A stretch of 60,000 nt of DNA from Cryptomeria japonica (Eukaryota; Streptophyta; Pinopsida; Cupressales; Cupressaceae). The stretch is from assembly GCF_030272615.1 (NCBI RefSeq), contig NC_081411.1, positions 212,182,744 to 212,242,743 of the forward strand. The letters run 5' to 3'. Made by a program: the position numbers and the translations under genes. The notes under the pieces are model-generated. The model saw nothing but the letters and a program-made list of their open reading frames with translations. It had not been told where the DNA came from and searched no databases. This document shows positions 34,490 to 46,923 of this stretch, piece after piece (the first letter of the stretch is position 1; the number at the start of each line of letters is the position of its first letter).

Positions 34490-34900
34490 TGATCACAGAA
34501 GCACAGCCATGGAAACTATATTTTGATGGTTCATACACTAGGCATGGCTCGGGGGCAGGCATTCTGTTTATCACACCTCAAGGTGATAGCATCCCGAAGT
34601 CTTACAGGCTCACATTTCCATGCACAAACAACATAGCAGAGTATGAGGCCTTGATCACAGGACTTAGGTTAGCCGTACAATGGAAATTACAAGAACTACA
34701 AGTATATGGCGACTCCCAACTAGTCATTCGACAAGCAACAGATGAGTATCAAACCAAGGATGATAAACTCATGCCATACAAGCAAATGGTGGACACTCTA
34801 AAGACATCATTTACTACTATCACTTTTGAGCAGATACCAAGAGATCAGAATCGAGCTGCTGACGCCATGGCTACCATCGCATCTCTACTAGATCTTCCAC
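34490..34900 (+). other. Second (additional) RNase H domain
   Basis: After the Ty3 RNase H (ending near 34440) the frame continues with WKLYFDGSYTRHGSGAGILF, NNIAEYEALITGLRLAV, VYGDSQLVIRQ and RDQNRAADAMA. The four acidic positions D, E, D, D of a complete RNase HI fold are present. A second RNase H of this type is a known mark of the Tat/Ogre group. Confidence 0.88.
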
Positions 34901-36307
34901 AGAATTCAACACGCTACGAGTTCTTGGTAGAACAGCTTTGGATCCCCGCTTATGATATCCCCGAATCCGAAATGATATGTCACCTTGTTGGTTCCGAATC
35001 CCCATGGTACGGTGAGTTCTACACCTATCTTCGCGATCATACCCTTCCTCCCAACCAATCAAATAACCAACGTAAAACCTTCATTCGCCAAACTGCTCGA
35101 TATACCATTATTGCCGAAACCCTATATCGACGTAGTCTTGATGGTACTCTCCTTCGATGTCTGGAACAAGATGAGATAACAAAGGCTTTGGAAGAGGTAC
35201 ATGAAGGAATTTGCGGGACTCACTCAAGTGGTCCATCCCTAGCCAAGAAGATCATGCGAGCTGGATACTATTGGCCATCTATGGAAAAGGATTCCTACTA
35301 CTTTGTCAGGAAATGCAAGAAATGTCAAGTTCACGGTGACCTGATACATGCACCAGCACAGGAACTGCAACCAATCACAACACCATGGCCTTTCTGTCAA
35401 TGGGGCCTTGACCTTGTGGGTAAGATTCATCCATCTTCATCCAACGGCCATAAATTCATTATTACCGCCACCGAATATTTCACCAAGTGGATCGAAGCTG
35501 TTCCACTTACCCAAGTCACCGGCAAGAAGATCGCCTCATTCATCCTCAACTACATCATCTGCCGGTATGGTGTACCCATCTCCATCATCACAGATAACGG
35601 TCTTCCTTTCAAAAATCAGGATGTTCGTGAGCTTTGTGAGAAATTTCATATCCAACACCGCTTTTCCACTCCCTATTACCCACAAGGCAATGGTCAGGCC
35701 GAAGCATCCAATAAAAACATATTGAGGATCCTAAAGAAGACAGTCAATGATGTCGGTCGTGATTGGCATGTTCAATTGAATCCAACACTATGGGCATATC
35801 GAACTAGCATTCGAACCCCTACAGGTGCAACCCCTTATTCATTGGTCTATGGTGCAGAAGCTATCTTGCCTATTGAGGTTGAGATACCATCATTACGAGT
35901 TTCCTTGCATAATCTCATTGATGATGAAGCATACAGAGTATCCCGTCTTCAAGACTTAGAGATACTAGATGAGAAGCGACAAGCTGCATACAATCACCTC
36001 AAAGCCTATCAGCAGCGCATGAGTAGAAGCTACAATCACCGAGTTAGATCTCGTACATTTGAGGTAGGTGATCTTGTTCTTCGAGAAAATCCTCGCAACC
36101 AACCAAACAGAGAACATCAAGGCAAGTTTGAATCAAACTGGTTGGGCCCATATGTTGTCACTGCTGTATTCAGGTCCAGGGCATATCAGTTGGCTACATC
36201 AGACGGAGAACCGCTCGCAGATCCAATCAATAGCATGCACCTCAAACGGTTTTATACCTAAGGTGTACAAGGCATCAGGCTCCCCTGCATATCAAAAAAT
36301 ACCAAAA

Positions 36308-36512
36308 ACATTCAGAAAAATGTCCTAAAGAAAATACCAAAAGCATTCAGAAAATGTCCTGAAGAAAATACCAAAAACATTCAAAAATGTCCCAGAAAAT
36401 ATCAAAAACATTCACAAACAATACAAAATCCAAAAACATTCAAAAATGACTCACAAAATCCACAAACATTCAAAAACTATTACACAAAATCCAAAAACAT
36501 CGGAAAAACCAT
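36308..36512 (+). repeat. Degenerate tandem repeat CCAAAAACATTCAAAAATG
   Basis: Seven imperfect copies with ACATT at 36308, 36343, 36377, 36408, 36436, 36466 and 36497, so a drifting 28-35-nt period. It begins about 45 nt after the integrase stop. Confidence 0.85.
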
Positions 36513-37859
36513 CGAAAATCACCCAAAAACATGGCAACACCTTGTACATATTTTATCCGATCCGATACAAAATAAACATTGACAACTACTCACACACTGA
36601 CCATTTATCAAATCAAACCAAAACAATCGACATCAACAATCCAACCTGCCTTTAAAACAAGGATGCATCCTTCCTTACCAACACAAAGACAAAAGTGACG
36701 TTTTCTTTGACAAGAAAATTATGTTAAGCTATCAAATACTTGGTTGATTTGTGAGTACAATCGTTCGTTTATCGGTATCGAGATCTTTTCAGCATTGTTT
36801 TGTATCGTTTGCGCATTATTTCCGATGAAGTTCTGGGGCATGTACTAATGGTGTCTACGTGGGAAGTTCACTAAGCTACGTGATCTTATGCCAAATGCAG
36901 TCATAGATCACTACGGCTTGCTGACTACAGCGTATATCTCGACCATATGGGCATGAACCATTACCAAGGATCCTTATTCTTTATTCTTTATGTATATATT
37001 GTTTGTTTGCAGGTGCAATGCTCTTCCTTTGGTTCCTCCTACCTCATCCAAACTGGATAAAGGTGTTATCTCTTAATACGGTATGCACTTGTCTCAGGAT
37101 ATGATCAGCCTAAGATCAAGGAGGACGATCCAAGTCATGCATGAACGGAGATAATCCTTGTCTGTTTTGCAAGCAATACTCAGGTCAACTTGATCCATTA
37201 TATCAAGTTGCTTGTATTAACTTGCTATATAAAATCCATGTAAGAAATACTCTGGTCATCTTGAATCTTTATGTCAAGTTGCTTGTATTTTCTTACAACA
37301 TTTTAAAGCTCAATGATGAAAATAGAGCACTATGGATCGTCATTCCATCTCATCTGTATATATTGCATTTCGTTGCATTCCACCCATCCATACATTCATA
37401 AATAGCTGCATATCATTCATACATAGTAATGACAATGGATACTCTATTTTCCTCTTCTTCCATAGGAATGAGTCATAGGTTCTCCATTTCTTCTATCTAA
37501 CATTGAACCCCCCCCCCCACCCTCCCCATCTCAACAATTAGCATCACATACCCTACATCGTGTCCCAATCAACCTAATCAAGCCACGTTCATCACCATCC
37601 ATCTCTAAATAGGAGAGATTGTGTTTCCCATCCTCATTCATCCAATAAGCCAAGCAAGTTACTCTGTCTACACAGATACATCGACTCCCACACACCTAGA
37701 CTATCAACAGATACTCTGATCAAGTATCTTCAGGTCTCAATAGGTAATCGATTATGGTAATCCTAGACTACATCAGGCATTTATCATAATGACCTAGTCT
37801 CAACGGGGTTGCCATGATTCCCCACAACCATCCATCACACGCACATACTATCAATTGAT
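36513..37859 (+). other. 3' untranslated region of the composite element
   Basis: No frame here has a recognisable domain. The sequence between integrase and the 3' LTR totals 2.2 kb, long for a Ty3 element but usual for the Tat/Ogre group. Confidence 0.6.
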
Positions 37860-38080
37860 CAACCAATCAAACACAATCCAACGGACAATTACATCAATTG
37901 TCTATGTCTCAACGAGTATTTTGCTTCATATACTTTGACTTCATCGGGCAATTACATCAATTGTCTAAGTCACATCAGGTCACTTTGATTCACTTACTCA
38001 GACTTTATCATGTCCAAGCGACCAACTGACATCAACTGTCACGCTTTGACTTGACCGGGGCAATTAAACCGATTGCACCA
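37860..38080 (+). repeat. Dispersed word repeat CAATTACATCAATTGTCTAAG
   Basis: CAATTACATCAATTGTCTA occurs twice almost perfectly, with weaker relatives (ACATCAACTGTC, CAATTAAACCGATTG) further on, mixed with CTTTGACTTGACC/CTTTGACTTCATC. The core CAATTG is self-complementary. Confidence 0.65.
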
Positions 38081-38273
38081 GATTGTCCAACCATTTTGAT
38101 CAATTGTATAGCATCAATCCAAACCCCACACTACATCTACTATGTATCTCTTGCATGACCTAAGGGTACTTGCTGGCTTGTTGTTTCTTCATATTCACTC
38201 CATTTTCTCCCATTCTTTCATCATTAGTTCTAATTTCTTCTATTCTATCTCCCCTCCACTTTTCATTCTTTTT

Positions 38274-38317
38274 CGAGAGATCGCCCGATTTTTCAAAAAA
38301 AATCGGCCCATCTCTCG
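38274..38317 (+). other. Hairpin upstream of the polypurine tract
   Basis: CGAGAGATCGCCCGATTTTT pairs with AAAAATCGGCCCATCTCTCG across a 4-nt loop; 18 of 20 positions pair. It ends about 95 nt before the polypurine tract. As RNA this would be a stable stem; its role is unknown. Confidence 0.85.
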
Positions 38318-38412
38318 AGGGGGCATACCACCCATTAAATTTACATTTTATGGGGCATTTCTTCACACCTTTTTTTCTTTATTTGAAACGACGCGATAAA
38401 CCGCACCGTCTC

Positions 38413-38425
38413 AAAGAGGGGCAAA
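38413..38425 (+). promoter_or_regulatory. Polypurine tract of the composite Ty3 element
   Basis: AAAGAGGGGCAAA lies directly against the 3' LTR and fixes its start. Second-strand synthesis would be primed here. Confidence 0.92.
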
Positions 38426-39863
38426 TGTAGTCACACAAATCTGTCCATTTTAATTAAATGAATATTTCGTATTTATTTGATTAAAAATCCACTAGCCACC
38501 AATTAATTAAATTAATATTTAATTAATTCATCCCCAAACATTCTTCTATTAATTAAATAAATTATTCAATTTATTTTAATTAATTCATTAAATCAAATTC
38601 CATTCAATTAAATAAATAAAATCAATTTATTTAATTAAATCCCCTTTTCCTCTTTTAAATAAATTAAATAAAACATTTATTTAAATCATTATCCCCCCCC
38701 ACTTGCATTTTCCTACAAATGCAACTTGCACACATTTATTGAAATAAATGAATTTTTATTTTAAATAAAATCCTATTTTCCCTCACCCACCAAATCCACT
38801 TGCAAACCTAATCCCCTTCTAGATTCTTCTAACCCCTTCCTAATTAGCCTAATCCATCCCCTAAATATTGTCACATTCATAAGCAAAATGGAGTCACTTC
38901 TCAAATGGCCCAAAGTCTTGGATAACCATTGAAGGTTTTCAACCTTCAACCACCAAAACCCCAAAGTCTTTGAAAACCATTAAAGGCTTCCAACTTTCAA
39001 CCACTTAATCCACAAAGTCTCCAATAACCATTAATGGTTAACCCAAACCCTCCTACATGGTTAAAACATTTGTTTTGACTCAACCTCTACCCAACCCAAG
39101 GGTCTCATCAGGTCATTAATGCTTTGACCATGATTATCTCTTAATCATTTGCACAAAGGTTTATCCTTGGATTAACTCTTAATCCAGTGGGTAATCCTAA
39201 TTTAGGCTTGACCCTTAGCCTTTAGATAACCATGAGGTCTTCTCAAGCCTTTAATGCCTCCAACCTCTTCTTTCAACCCAATCTTATGTTGACACTTGTC
39301 ACCATTTCATTGGTGCAAATTGTGCACATGGATCCCCAACTTTCAAGCTTGACCCTTGATTAAACCTTTCAATCCTGGCCATCCATTGCTCCATTTTTCC
39401 TATAAATAGAGCCCATTCCTTCATAATCCACATCCTAAAAACTTGTAAGCATTTAGACTATAGCCATTTTAGAGAGCATTTAGCATAGCATAACTAAATA
39501 TTGTCTTTTTGGTAAAATCAATCATTTTAGCATTAAAAATAGCTTTTCATTTCATGTTTGGAGCTATTCTACAAATCTCAATCCTCCATAAGCATCCATA
39601 GTGCAAAAAGCTGTTGAGAGCTACACTATTTTGGAACTTGGAGAGGAGAGGAACAAGGGAGAAGAAGCTAAGGCCATGCTAGGAGACAGTTGGAGATGTC
39701 TCATTGTTTTACTTCTTTAGTTAGATTCATTAGCATGTGTTTTTAGTATCTCTCTTGGAATGCCTTCATTTGTGTTTAGTTTTTGATTGATTAACTCTAA
39801 CGTCTTGTATGTTTTTGTGTTGTTTGATCTTAAGCTAACATTGTGTCATTTAGGAGGGCATCA
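38426..39863 (+). repeat. 3' LTR of the composite Ty3 element
   Basis: It is identical to the 5' LTR apart from three substitutions and one missing C in a run of nine. It is followed by the second copy of CTGTC. Confidence 0.98.
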
Positions 39864-40711
39864 CTGTCCAAATCAGTCTAAAAGGAAAGTAACTATCCAT
39901 TCCCATTCTCATGCATACTTACATGACTAATGTTGCCCCCGTGTATCGTAAACATTGGAGAGACCTTATTTGACTTTCCTAATCAATGTGGTTGTTGTCC
40001 TAATATGAAATACCAAGTTCTACCCTTGCCTCTGCATCAAACTTCTAACATCATGTTTCTTCAACAAAACACACTATTTTGATCCCAATCTTCCTCAATA
40101 CCCTCAATGGAGGGGCATGTATAATGGTTTCAACATACAAAGTCAATGATCATACAGTCCATTCTTCTAGACACCCTTGGATACATTACCTAACTTCTAG
40201 GCTTGGGAAAACTAATATGAATTGATCCAACACCATGAGGATAGGGTCAAGTATCATGGAAACTAATCATAATACGTGAAGACGGGGTTCACACCTAAGT
40301 GTTGGCTCTCAATAATGACACACTTCCAAAATTGTTAGTCTCAAGACTTATTCTATTGGATCAACTTTCATTGATGGCCACAAGGCCAAAATCAATGTAT
40401 CTAGGCTTCTAACTCCTCACTCTAGGCTTGGAGAACCCTACACAAGGTCTATGAACACTCACTTGGTATTACAATAGAAAGATCCTTCCTCTAGAACTTT
40501 GTTTGCAATGCACACATCATTGGTAATCATTGTTATGATGGATGGTCTATTAGGATAATAAATAAAATGTTTATTCTTTTTCCACCCTTTGAAACTACAA
40601 CAAGGTACTTGACTTGGCAGGGTCCCCACACATCACTTCAACACCAAACATTAGGCAATTCAACCTTTTGCCTTCTCAATGCATTTTTTTTGTCTTTCAC
40701 TGGTTTTCTCA

Positions 40712-40735
40712 GTCTGATACATAGGGATATCAGAC
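40712..40735. repeat. Palindromic motif, copy 1
   Basis: GTCTGATA and TATCAGAC form a perfect 8-bp inverted repeat around an 8-nt loop CATAGGGA. The same 24-base motif recurs about 390 bp away with one loop change. Confidence 0.9.
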
Positions 40736-41102
40736 CTTTCATGGCATCATCACATGCGCAAACTTCCCCATATGTCCATGTAAGTCTAATATATTAAATA
40801 CATTTCACCTAGCACTATCTTAAGACATCTCAAGACATCACATGACTCCATTAAATGTCCACACTTGGGTTTAAAAACATAACTCTATCAAAACAAAAAC
40901 AATATCACTAGTAAAACTATGACTGTGACAATGAATACCTTAGGACAATCATAGAAATTTAATCTATTTCATTTGGTCTTGATCCGCAAAGCCTTCTGAA
41001 GGTTTCATAGGGTCCCCTCACCCCTCTCTCTTTCATCAACCACTTCAAAACACCAATCGCTTGGTCTTCCCACCAAATTCTTCACTCTTACTACCTTTTA
41101 CT

Positions 41103-41126
41103 GTCTGATACATAGAGATATCAGAC
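41103..41126. repeat. Palindromic motif, copy 2
   Basis: GTCTGATA, CATAGAGA, TATCAGAC: identical to copy 1 except one base in the loop, although the flanks are unrelated. Confidence 0.9.
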
Positions 41127-44100
41127 TGTCCTCGTGCCCAAAAACGTGCCAAATCTATTTTGGAGCCCTGCACACAACATAATATAATACATAGCATGAA
41201 CATAGGTCTTCCCACACATTTGGGTGAATTTATATACACGAGAGACCAAACTATACATTATTTACTCCTCTCGGTAAACACTTGGCAGGGTTTTGACATT
41301 TTCCGGAAAAAACTATGATATCTTCTTTAAAACACAATGAAATTCAATGCCACAAAAAGACAAAATGAATTTAACTCACTACTCTACCAAATCCAATTAA
41401 CTTCCCATCAACTTATGATGATTTTCACAATGAAAAATGAAGAGAATCAGACCGAAACGTCAAAAAATGTATAGAAAACCCCAATTTCATTAAGCAAAAC
41501 TCTTGGATGACATGCCAAAGGCCTATTTATTCCCATCCAAGTGGGTTAAAACATCAAACCACCATAAAATAACTTTCCAACCATATTTTTAAGAAGTTGC
41601 TACAAGAAATGCAAAAGTTGTCATGGCAAAATGACAACTTTTTTCCCAACGGACCTCAAACTTTCACAATTAGGTCCCAATACATGAATATTTGAATGGT
41701 ATGGAAGCTTCCGAAGAGGGTAAATTTTGCACACAAATTGAATTGACATAAATATTACAATAAAATATGTATTCAAATATACAATTAACAATCTCCATGC
41801 ACATCAATCCTCTTAACATTTAATGTCTCTCCCCGGCGTTTCAATTTTTTAGATAGTTATTGATTTGATCAAACACATGGAAATTATATTTATGGTAGAG
41901 TTTCAAAATCCTTTACGCTTTGATGGATATCATACCCTACTCTATGGCTCAACCCTGCATCTTTTCTATTCTTGTTTCTTTCATAGCTTGTCTCTATATT
42001 GTGCCACACACCATCTCTGCAGCCTTCCAAAGTAGTGTTATGTTTGTTCATTGCCCCTTTTACTAAACTCTATAAACTACAATCTTGTATTTATTTTTAA
42101 TCGATGCTTTCCTACATTATTTGATTTGCCATCTTGTTATAAATCTCCTCTCTATTATGCTTTGATGGATGTTGCATCCTGTTACAAACCTCACATTTTG
42201 GCACTGGCAGAAAGGATATTAGCAAAGGTTGTGGAATATGGCTTTTACATCTACCAACTGTCATTCCATCTTGTGCATATGGCTTTTACATGTAGAAGAA
42301 ATAAATTTGATAAATAGGCTATATGGTGGACGATAAGTGGAGGATGTAAGTACTAAAGGTGTGGCACTAGTGGCTTTGGTACATGAAGGTGACTAGAGGT
42401 TGTGGAAGGAGAAATGGTGGAAGTTGGATCTATGGTAGAGGTGGGAGTAGATGTTATTTACACATGAAATTTTAAGCTAATACTTATAAAATAGCTATGA
42501 ATCCAACTTAAGGCCTTCTATTTGTTAATAAATTTCTCTACCATTGAGCTACTACCCCCTTTCTTACCATTCCATTGTTGGCTTGAGTGTAGATTATTTT
42601 CAACACCCATTATAAGACACATTATAGGTTCTTGAGGCTCCTAACCTAACCTAGCTTTGATAACATTTTGAGCTACTACTCATGGACTAGTTAGGTTACC
42701 AAGTTATGACCTTCTATTTGTTGTTAGAATGCAATCTATGACTAAGTATTAGAGGATCTTACTAACTTGGGTATCATGCTTTTATGTGTCTCTGACATGA
42801 CTCCTAGTAACTATATAAGGATCTTACTAGTCCTAGATCCATGCCTTGTCTTTTTGATATGGTTCCTAGTGAGAATATATGAATCTTACTAGTTCTAAAT
42901 GTCACAACTTTGTGTTTTGCATGCTCCATGTGTGTTACCAATGTTACTCGTATTACTCACTTTGTACTTCCCTTTATCTCAATATTGTAGATTGACAATA
43001 TCATAAGTATTGGGAGCTACCACCTTTCCAAACTTGTAGTCATATTGACTCTTCAATATCTTGGTGAAAGAATATTTGGTTTCTCCATATTTTCCCAAGA
43101 GTACATGAGCATAATTTCATACTCTTGCTAAGAGGGGGCTAAATATTGCATCATAAGTTGTATCTCTTTATAAATATACACTAGGTTTGGACTCACTTTA
43201 GTGGTTGTGCCTTATTTATTCCTAATTGTACTTAGGTTTGAGAATGTTTCCATAAATTTGGTTCATTCCCTTATTCATGATGTTCCTCATGGCTCAATTT
43301 TCTAGGACTAGGGTCTTGGGAACCCTTATTCATGGAAATTGGACCTAAAATTTGAAAGATGAATGTTGGATTCACAAATAGTAGGAATTTCCTCTCTAAA
43401 TTTGGACTTTTCCAAAAGTTCAATTTGAAAAGGTGCAAGTTGCACATAGATACAAGTCTATTTCTCATTTCAAACCGGCTCCTATCAACTCCAACCCACA
43501 TCTACTAGTTTTTCAATCAAGCAATTCAAATCAGTTGAGCGTGGATCTATAATAAAGGAATAAGGCATTCAAAGATACACCTTTGTTACATCAATTATGA
43601 TCAACTACATTATGTTTTTCCATGATGAAATCATACACTAACATATCTAGAAACATTAAGGCTTGTGTGGAACTTCATGCCAAGCATTTCAAAATTGAGG
43701 TATATTTGTCAATTTTTTATTTGCATTTATGTTTATCCTCTTTCCTACTAAGGTCATGCACACTTTTTAATCATCATAGCCCCTTTCTTGCTAGTCCACA
43801 CTATCAATCTATCAAATGGGATAAATACTAGTTTGGAAGAAGGGGGAATCCTCCAAGGTAAGACACAATAGGGAACAAAGAAGCTAGACCCAAATGATAA
43901 CGTGACAAGGTCCAAAGAAGGAAACATTAGGAAACATAAACAAAAGAACAAGTTAATACAAAAGTGACTCCTGAAGTGTGGATCATGCCTCAAAACACAT
44001 AAATAAAGTTGCATCTCACAGTATTATGGATACAATCCCTAAGGCTCACACTAGAGATAAAAAACTTTGGAACATATTAACACAAACTCTAATGTTATGA

Positions 44101-45400
44101 AGCTTCCTCTGCTAGCTACCTCCCTAGAACTGGTTCAAGATGACTCTAACACACATTTGTAAATGTGCAAGGAAACACAATAGACAAAAAAAATAGTAGA
44201 AAAGGAAGATGGTTTTCCAGCTAAAGTTCTTAACATAAAACATGGAAAATTTAAGTCCCCTGATGAAGAAAAAGGTATCGTTGAAGTCTTGCTTGGCTTT
44301 AACAACCCTCCTAAATCTCCCCATACCTTTAGCTAAGAGATCAACTGGACAATGGTCAGATGTAAAACTATAAAGAAGATCAAAGGAAAGAAAGCTAACA
44401 TAAGAAGAAATTCGAGGAAATGAAGACCTAATCATATTATAGATACTCAACAAAGGGGAGTGGAAAAGGATATAGCAATGGGGAAACAAGGGACCCTAGA
44501 TAATTTTTTAGGTGACAAGAGAAATATAAAATGAAGATCCTATCATAGAACAACAAAGGGATAAATAGCACTAATAAACAACATACACTAAGGTGTACTA
44601 TTATTGACAGTAAAATCTATATACTTTTGTTATAGGAATGCAAGATGATTGAATATGTTTTTGCTAAAGTTCCTGATAAAATTTGGCCTACTGTAAGTTA
44701 CTATGTTAGGTAAGAAAATGGAGCCTTCAGAAAGAAAGTAACTATCTGGAACTACCTCATTGTTAGAGGGGGTGTGGTTGATAACTCCAAAAATAGTTTG
44801 ACAATGGCCTCTCCTACTCTATCTTCTAATGAGAACTAGAAACTCATCAATGCTACTCGCAAAAGGTTGATCCTTTAGCCGGTTAGCTCATTCTTCGTTG
44901 TGTATACGTCCTAGTGCCATGGTAGGGGCAAGGTGGGAGAGAGAGAAAAGAGAAAGAGAGGTCGATTGCCCTAGCCTCCGGGCCGTATAGAATTCATGGT
45001 GGCGAATGGGGAAGACTGAACATTGATAACTGAGGCATGGGGGCAATATTAAAAGACTTTCGATGATATTGACCTAGGAACGACAAAGAACGAGTAGTTG
45101 TGAAATGCAGTGGATAGCTCAAGCCATTCCAACTCCTTCGCAATGGGTGGGACGCACTCAACCACCTATATGGGAGAAAAACTTTAAGTTACTCGACCCA
45201 AGCAATTCCTCATATATGAAAATCCGAGGAATGACATGCTACTACCATCAACTGGCAGGGGCTAGACAACACAACTGATGAAAATTTGTCAATGGCATCA
45301 GCTTATTAAAAGACAATTTCATCAGCTTGCTATTTTATTCAGGAGTGGAGGTATTGAAACTCAACCATAAGTTCAAAGCAAGTTTTAGCAGGCTAGATTC

Positions 45401-45446
45401 TACCTCGAATGGTGAGTGTGCGAAAGTACCTCGAATGGTGAGTGTG
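45401..45446. repeat. 26-bp tandem duplication
   Basis: TACCTCGAATGGTGAGTGTG occurs twice at a 26-bp step inside the right end of the CACTA element. Confidence 0.9.
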
Positions 45447-45539
45447 TCATTTGATCTTTCCAGGGGTTGCCAGAGGTCAGCGCAGAAGCTACGTGGGATT
45501 GATTGCACAGATGACTTGCCCTCTTCTTTTTTTTTTAAA

Positions 45540-45742
45540 GCAATGCTCGTTGTCATCAAAATTTCGACGAACGCGGGCACTTTAAAAATAAAAATAAAAA
45601 ATTCATTGCTAATGCCTTCTCTCTTGAAACCAAAAGTAAAATTATCGTTAGAATTATGACGAATTCAGACATTTTTTCAAAAAAAAATCAAATTTGGTCA
45701 CAATATACCATCTCCATTGGAAACCTCTGTCGGAATTCTAGA
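45540..45742. repeat. CACTA subterminal region, 5' side
   Basis: On the minus strand it contains TTCGTCGAAATTTTGATGAC, GAATTCGTCATAATTC and ATTCCGACAGAGG, related to the words in the left subterminal region (TCGAAATTTTGA is shared exactly). It also has two A/T homopolymer-rich stretches. Confidence 0.55.
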
Positions 45743-45757
45743 CCAGATGTATTAGTG
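45743..45757. repeat. Right terminal inverted repeat of the CACTA element
   Basis: CCAGATGTATTAGTG, whose complement starts CACTAATACATCTGG, is followed by GGT matching the three bases before the left terminus. Confidence 0.65.
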
Positions 45758-45760
45758 GGT

Positions 45761-46753
45761 GGTACAATTTCACACTTAGGTTAGCACTCGCCTTAGTGTG
45801 TCTTGCAGCTTGCATTTCTAATTTCCCTTTAAGCATTTAATTAATTAATTTAACTAAATCTAAAGTCATATTTCATCACTTCACACATTATAAAATTGGG
45901 CCATTTGCCCTAAGTGTGCCCATTTTTATTTTATTCCTCCAATAAATCATTTAATCATAAACCCTAATTATATGCTATTTGAAACTTTAAGGCCCGATTT
46001 CACATATCAAAACACCTCGAAATTAGCTGTAACTTTGGGATTCACTCTAATATCATCATATCTAACGACCTTGAAAATTTGGTGAAAAGTTGGTCAAATC
46101 GTGGCGGGAGTGCACATGGTCCTCGATTTTTTCCCGAAATTTCGGGAGCACAATTCTATGATATTATAATGCTTAACCTCAAAATATTGGTGGGAAATTC
46201 AATTCCTAGGTTGGCCTAAAGGTGAAATCAATTCGAAATTAAGATCCAGGGTTTCATACATAAGAGCTCTCTTTCTTTATTTGAAGGCAACTAAGATCTA
46301 TCGAATCGAATCAAGGAAAAAGATATTAGAGCAAGCATAAGGATCCTTCTATGTAGTGAAAGATAAGCCTATGTGGAGTCTTCAACAACATTCAACAACA
46401 TTTCATCAAGCATTCATCATCAATTAGTAGCCTTGAAGACATTGAAGAGTAAAAAGAGATCTAGTGGCAATATCTCTCCCTTGGGGATTGGTATGATTTC
46501 ATGTTATTTTCATGTCTTTATATGAGATTTTGTACATCAATTTGCATATTTAAATTCATGCTTTAGATCATTTAGTATATTTGGTTTGAAGCATTGTCAT
46601 TTACATTCACATTTACATTTACATTTAGGGTTTACTCTCACGCGTAGGGTAGCTCTAGTTTCTTATCATTTTGGATCTTGCATACACACAAGGTTATAGC
46701 ACACACATTTTCAATGCATTATTGGATATTTGTGGAGGTGAAAATCACCAACA
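45761..46753 (+). repeat. Right piece of the interrupted LTR (end uncertain)
   Basis: It continues the LTR begun left of the CACTA element. The sequence is AT-rich and LTR-like but carries no gene. I place the end tentatively at CACCAACA. The repeat array starting about 170 nt further on resembles the layout of LTR plus leader in the young Ty3 element, which would make this a 5' LTR; the purine-rich tract left of the start would suggest a 3' LTR. I cannot decide. Confidence 0.45.
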
Positions 46754-46923
46754 CCGGGGTTTAACTAAGGCAAAACCCTATATAGCCAGCCAAAACCCTG
46801 TTTTCAGTTGCATGTATAGGTACAAGATCTGATCGTCACTGCAATTTTTCAGGTTCGACAAAGCACACAGACATAGTCCCGAAGATCAAATTTGAGCAAA
46901 AATCACTAAGAAAGGGGCATGGT

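Larger units (their letters stand above)
28977..36261 (+). pseudogene. Gag-Pol of the composite Ty3 element, two frameshifts
   Basis: Starts MAQTRSRSRQREIEIE. Gag capsid text (NDICPYLFDRNLYMPPF) runs to about 29485, where the frame shifts by one base; it resumes with MRLFPQSLGG. The knuckle CEFHQGRGHKTSNC is at 30362-30403, protease VLIDNGAGLNI near 31017, then a G-patch and a Pro/Thr-rich linker. A second shift lies near 32968. Reverse transcriptase follows, with CTDFRDLNKACPKDDFPLPN, FGLKNAGATYQRAM and YVDD at 33637-33648; then the Ty3 RNase H, a second RNase H, and integrase. The integrase has an H-H-C-C finger (HEGICGTH, CKKC) and catalytic Asp 35410, Asp 35593 and Glu 35701 (D-x60-D-x35-E). 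No chromodomain follows; the protein ends HLKRFYT. Both shifts are single-base losses in effect and could be mutations or assembly errors. Confidence 0.93.
20241..39863 (+). mobile_element. Young composite Ty3 (Tat-lineage) LTR retrotransposon, 19.6 kb
   Basis: Both ends are exact: TGTAGTCACAC opens and GGAGGGCATCA closes each LTR, and CTGTC is duplicated at 20236-20240 and 39864-39868. The LTRs (1439 and 1438 bp) differ at three substitutions (21253/39437, 21430/39614, 21536/39720) and one C-run length. A long tRNA-Trp primer-binding site follows the 5' LTR and a polypurine tract precedes the 3' LTR. The internal region holds the element's own gag-pol on the plus strand and, upstream of it, an antisense 5' part of another element. 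Dual RNase H, a C-H-H-C knuckle and no chromodomain place it in the Tat/Ogre group. It is recent, yet gag-pol carries two frameshifts. Confidence 0.97.
39869..45539 (-). other. CACTA 5' portion right of the Ty3 insertion, no gene recognised
   Basis: This 5.7-kb stretch lies between the Ty3 element and the right CACTA terminus. All open frames are short and none matches a family I know. It carries two copies of a perfect palindromic motif (listed separately) and, near 42757-42925, three loose copies of a ~65-bp unit starting GGATCTTACTA. Unrecognised decayed insertions may lie within it. Confidence 0.5.

Noticed and set aside
45748-45775. LTR start at TGTATTAGTGGGTGG
   Set aside because: The CACTA end with GGT duplication and the hairpin restored by joining the two flanks explain this boundary better.
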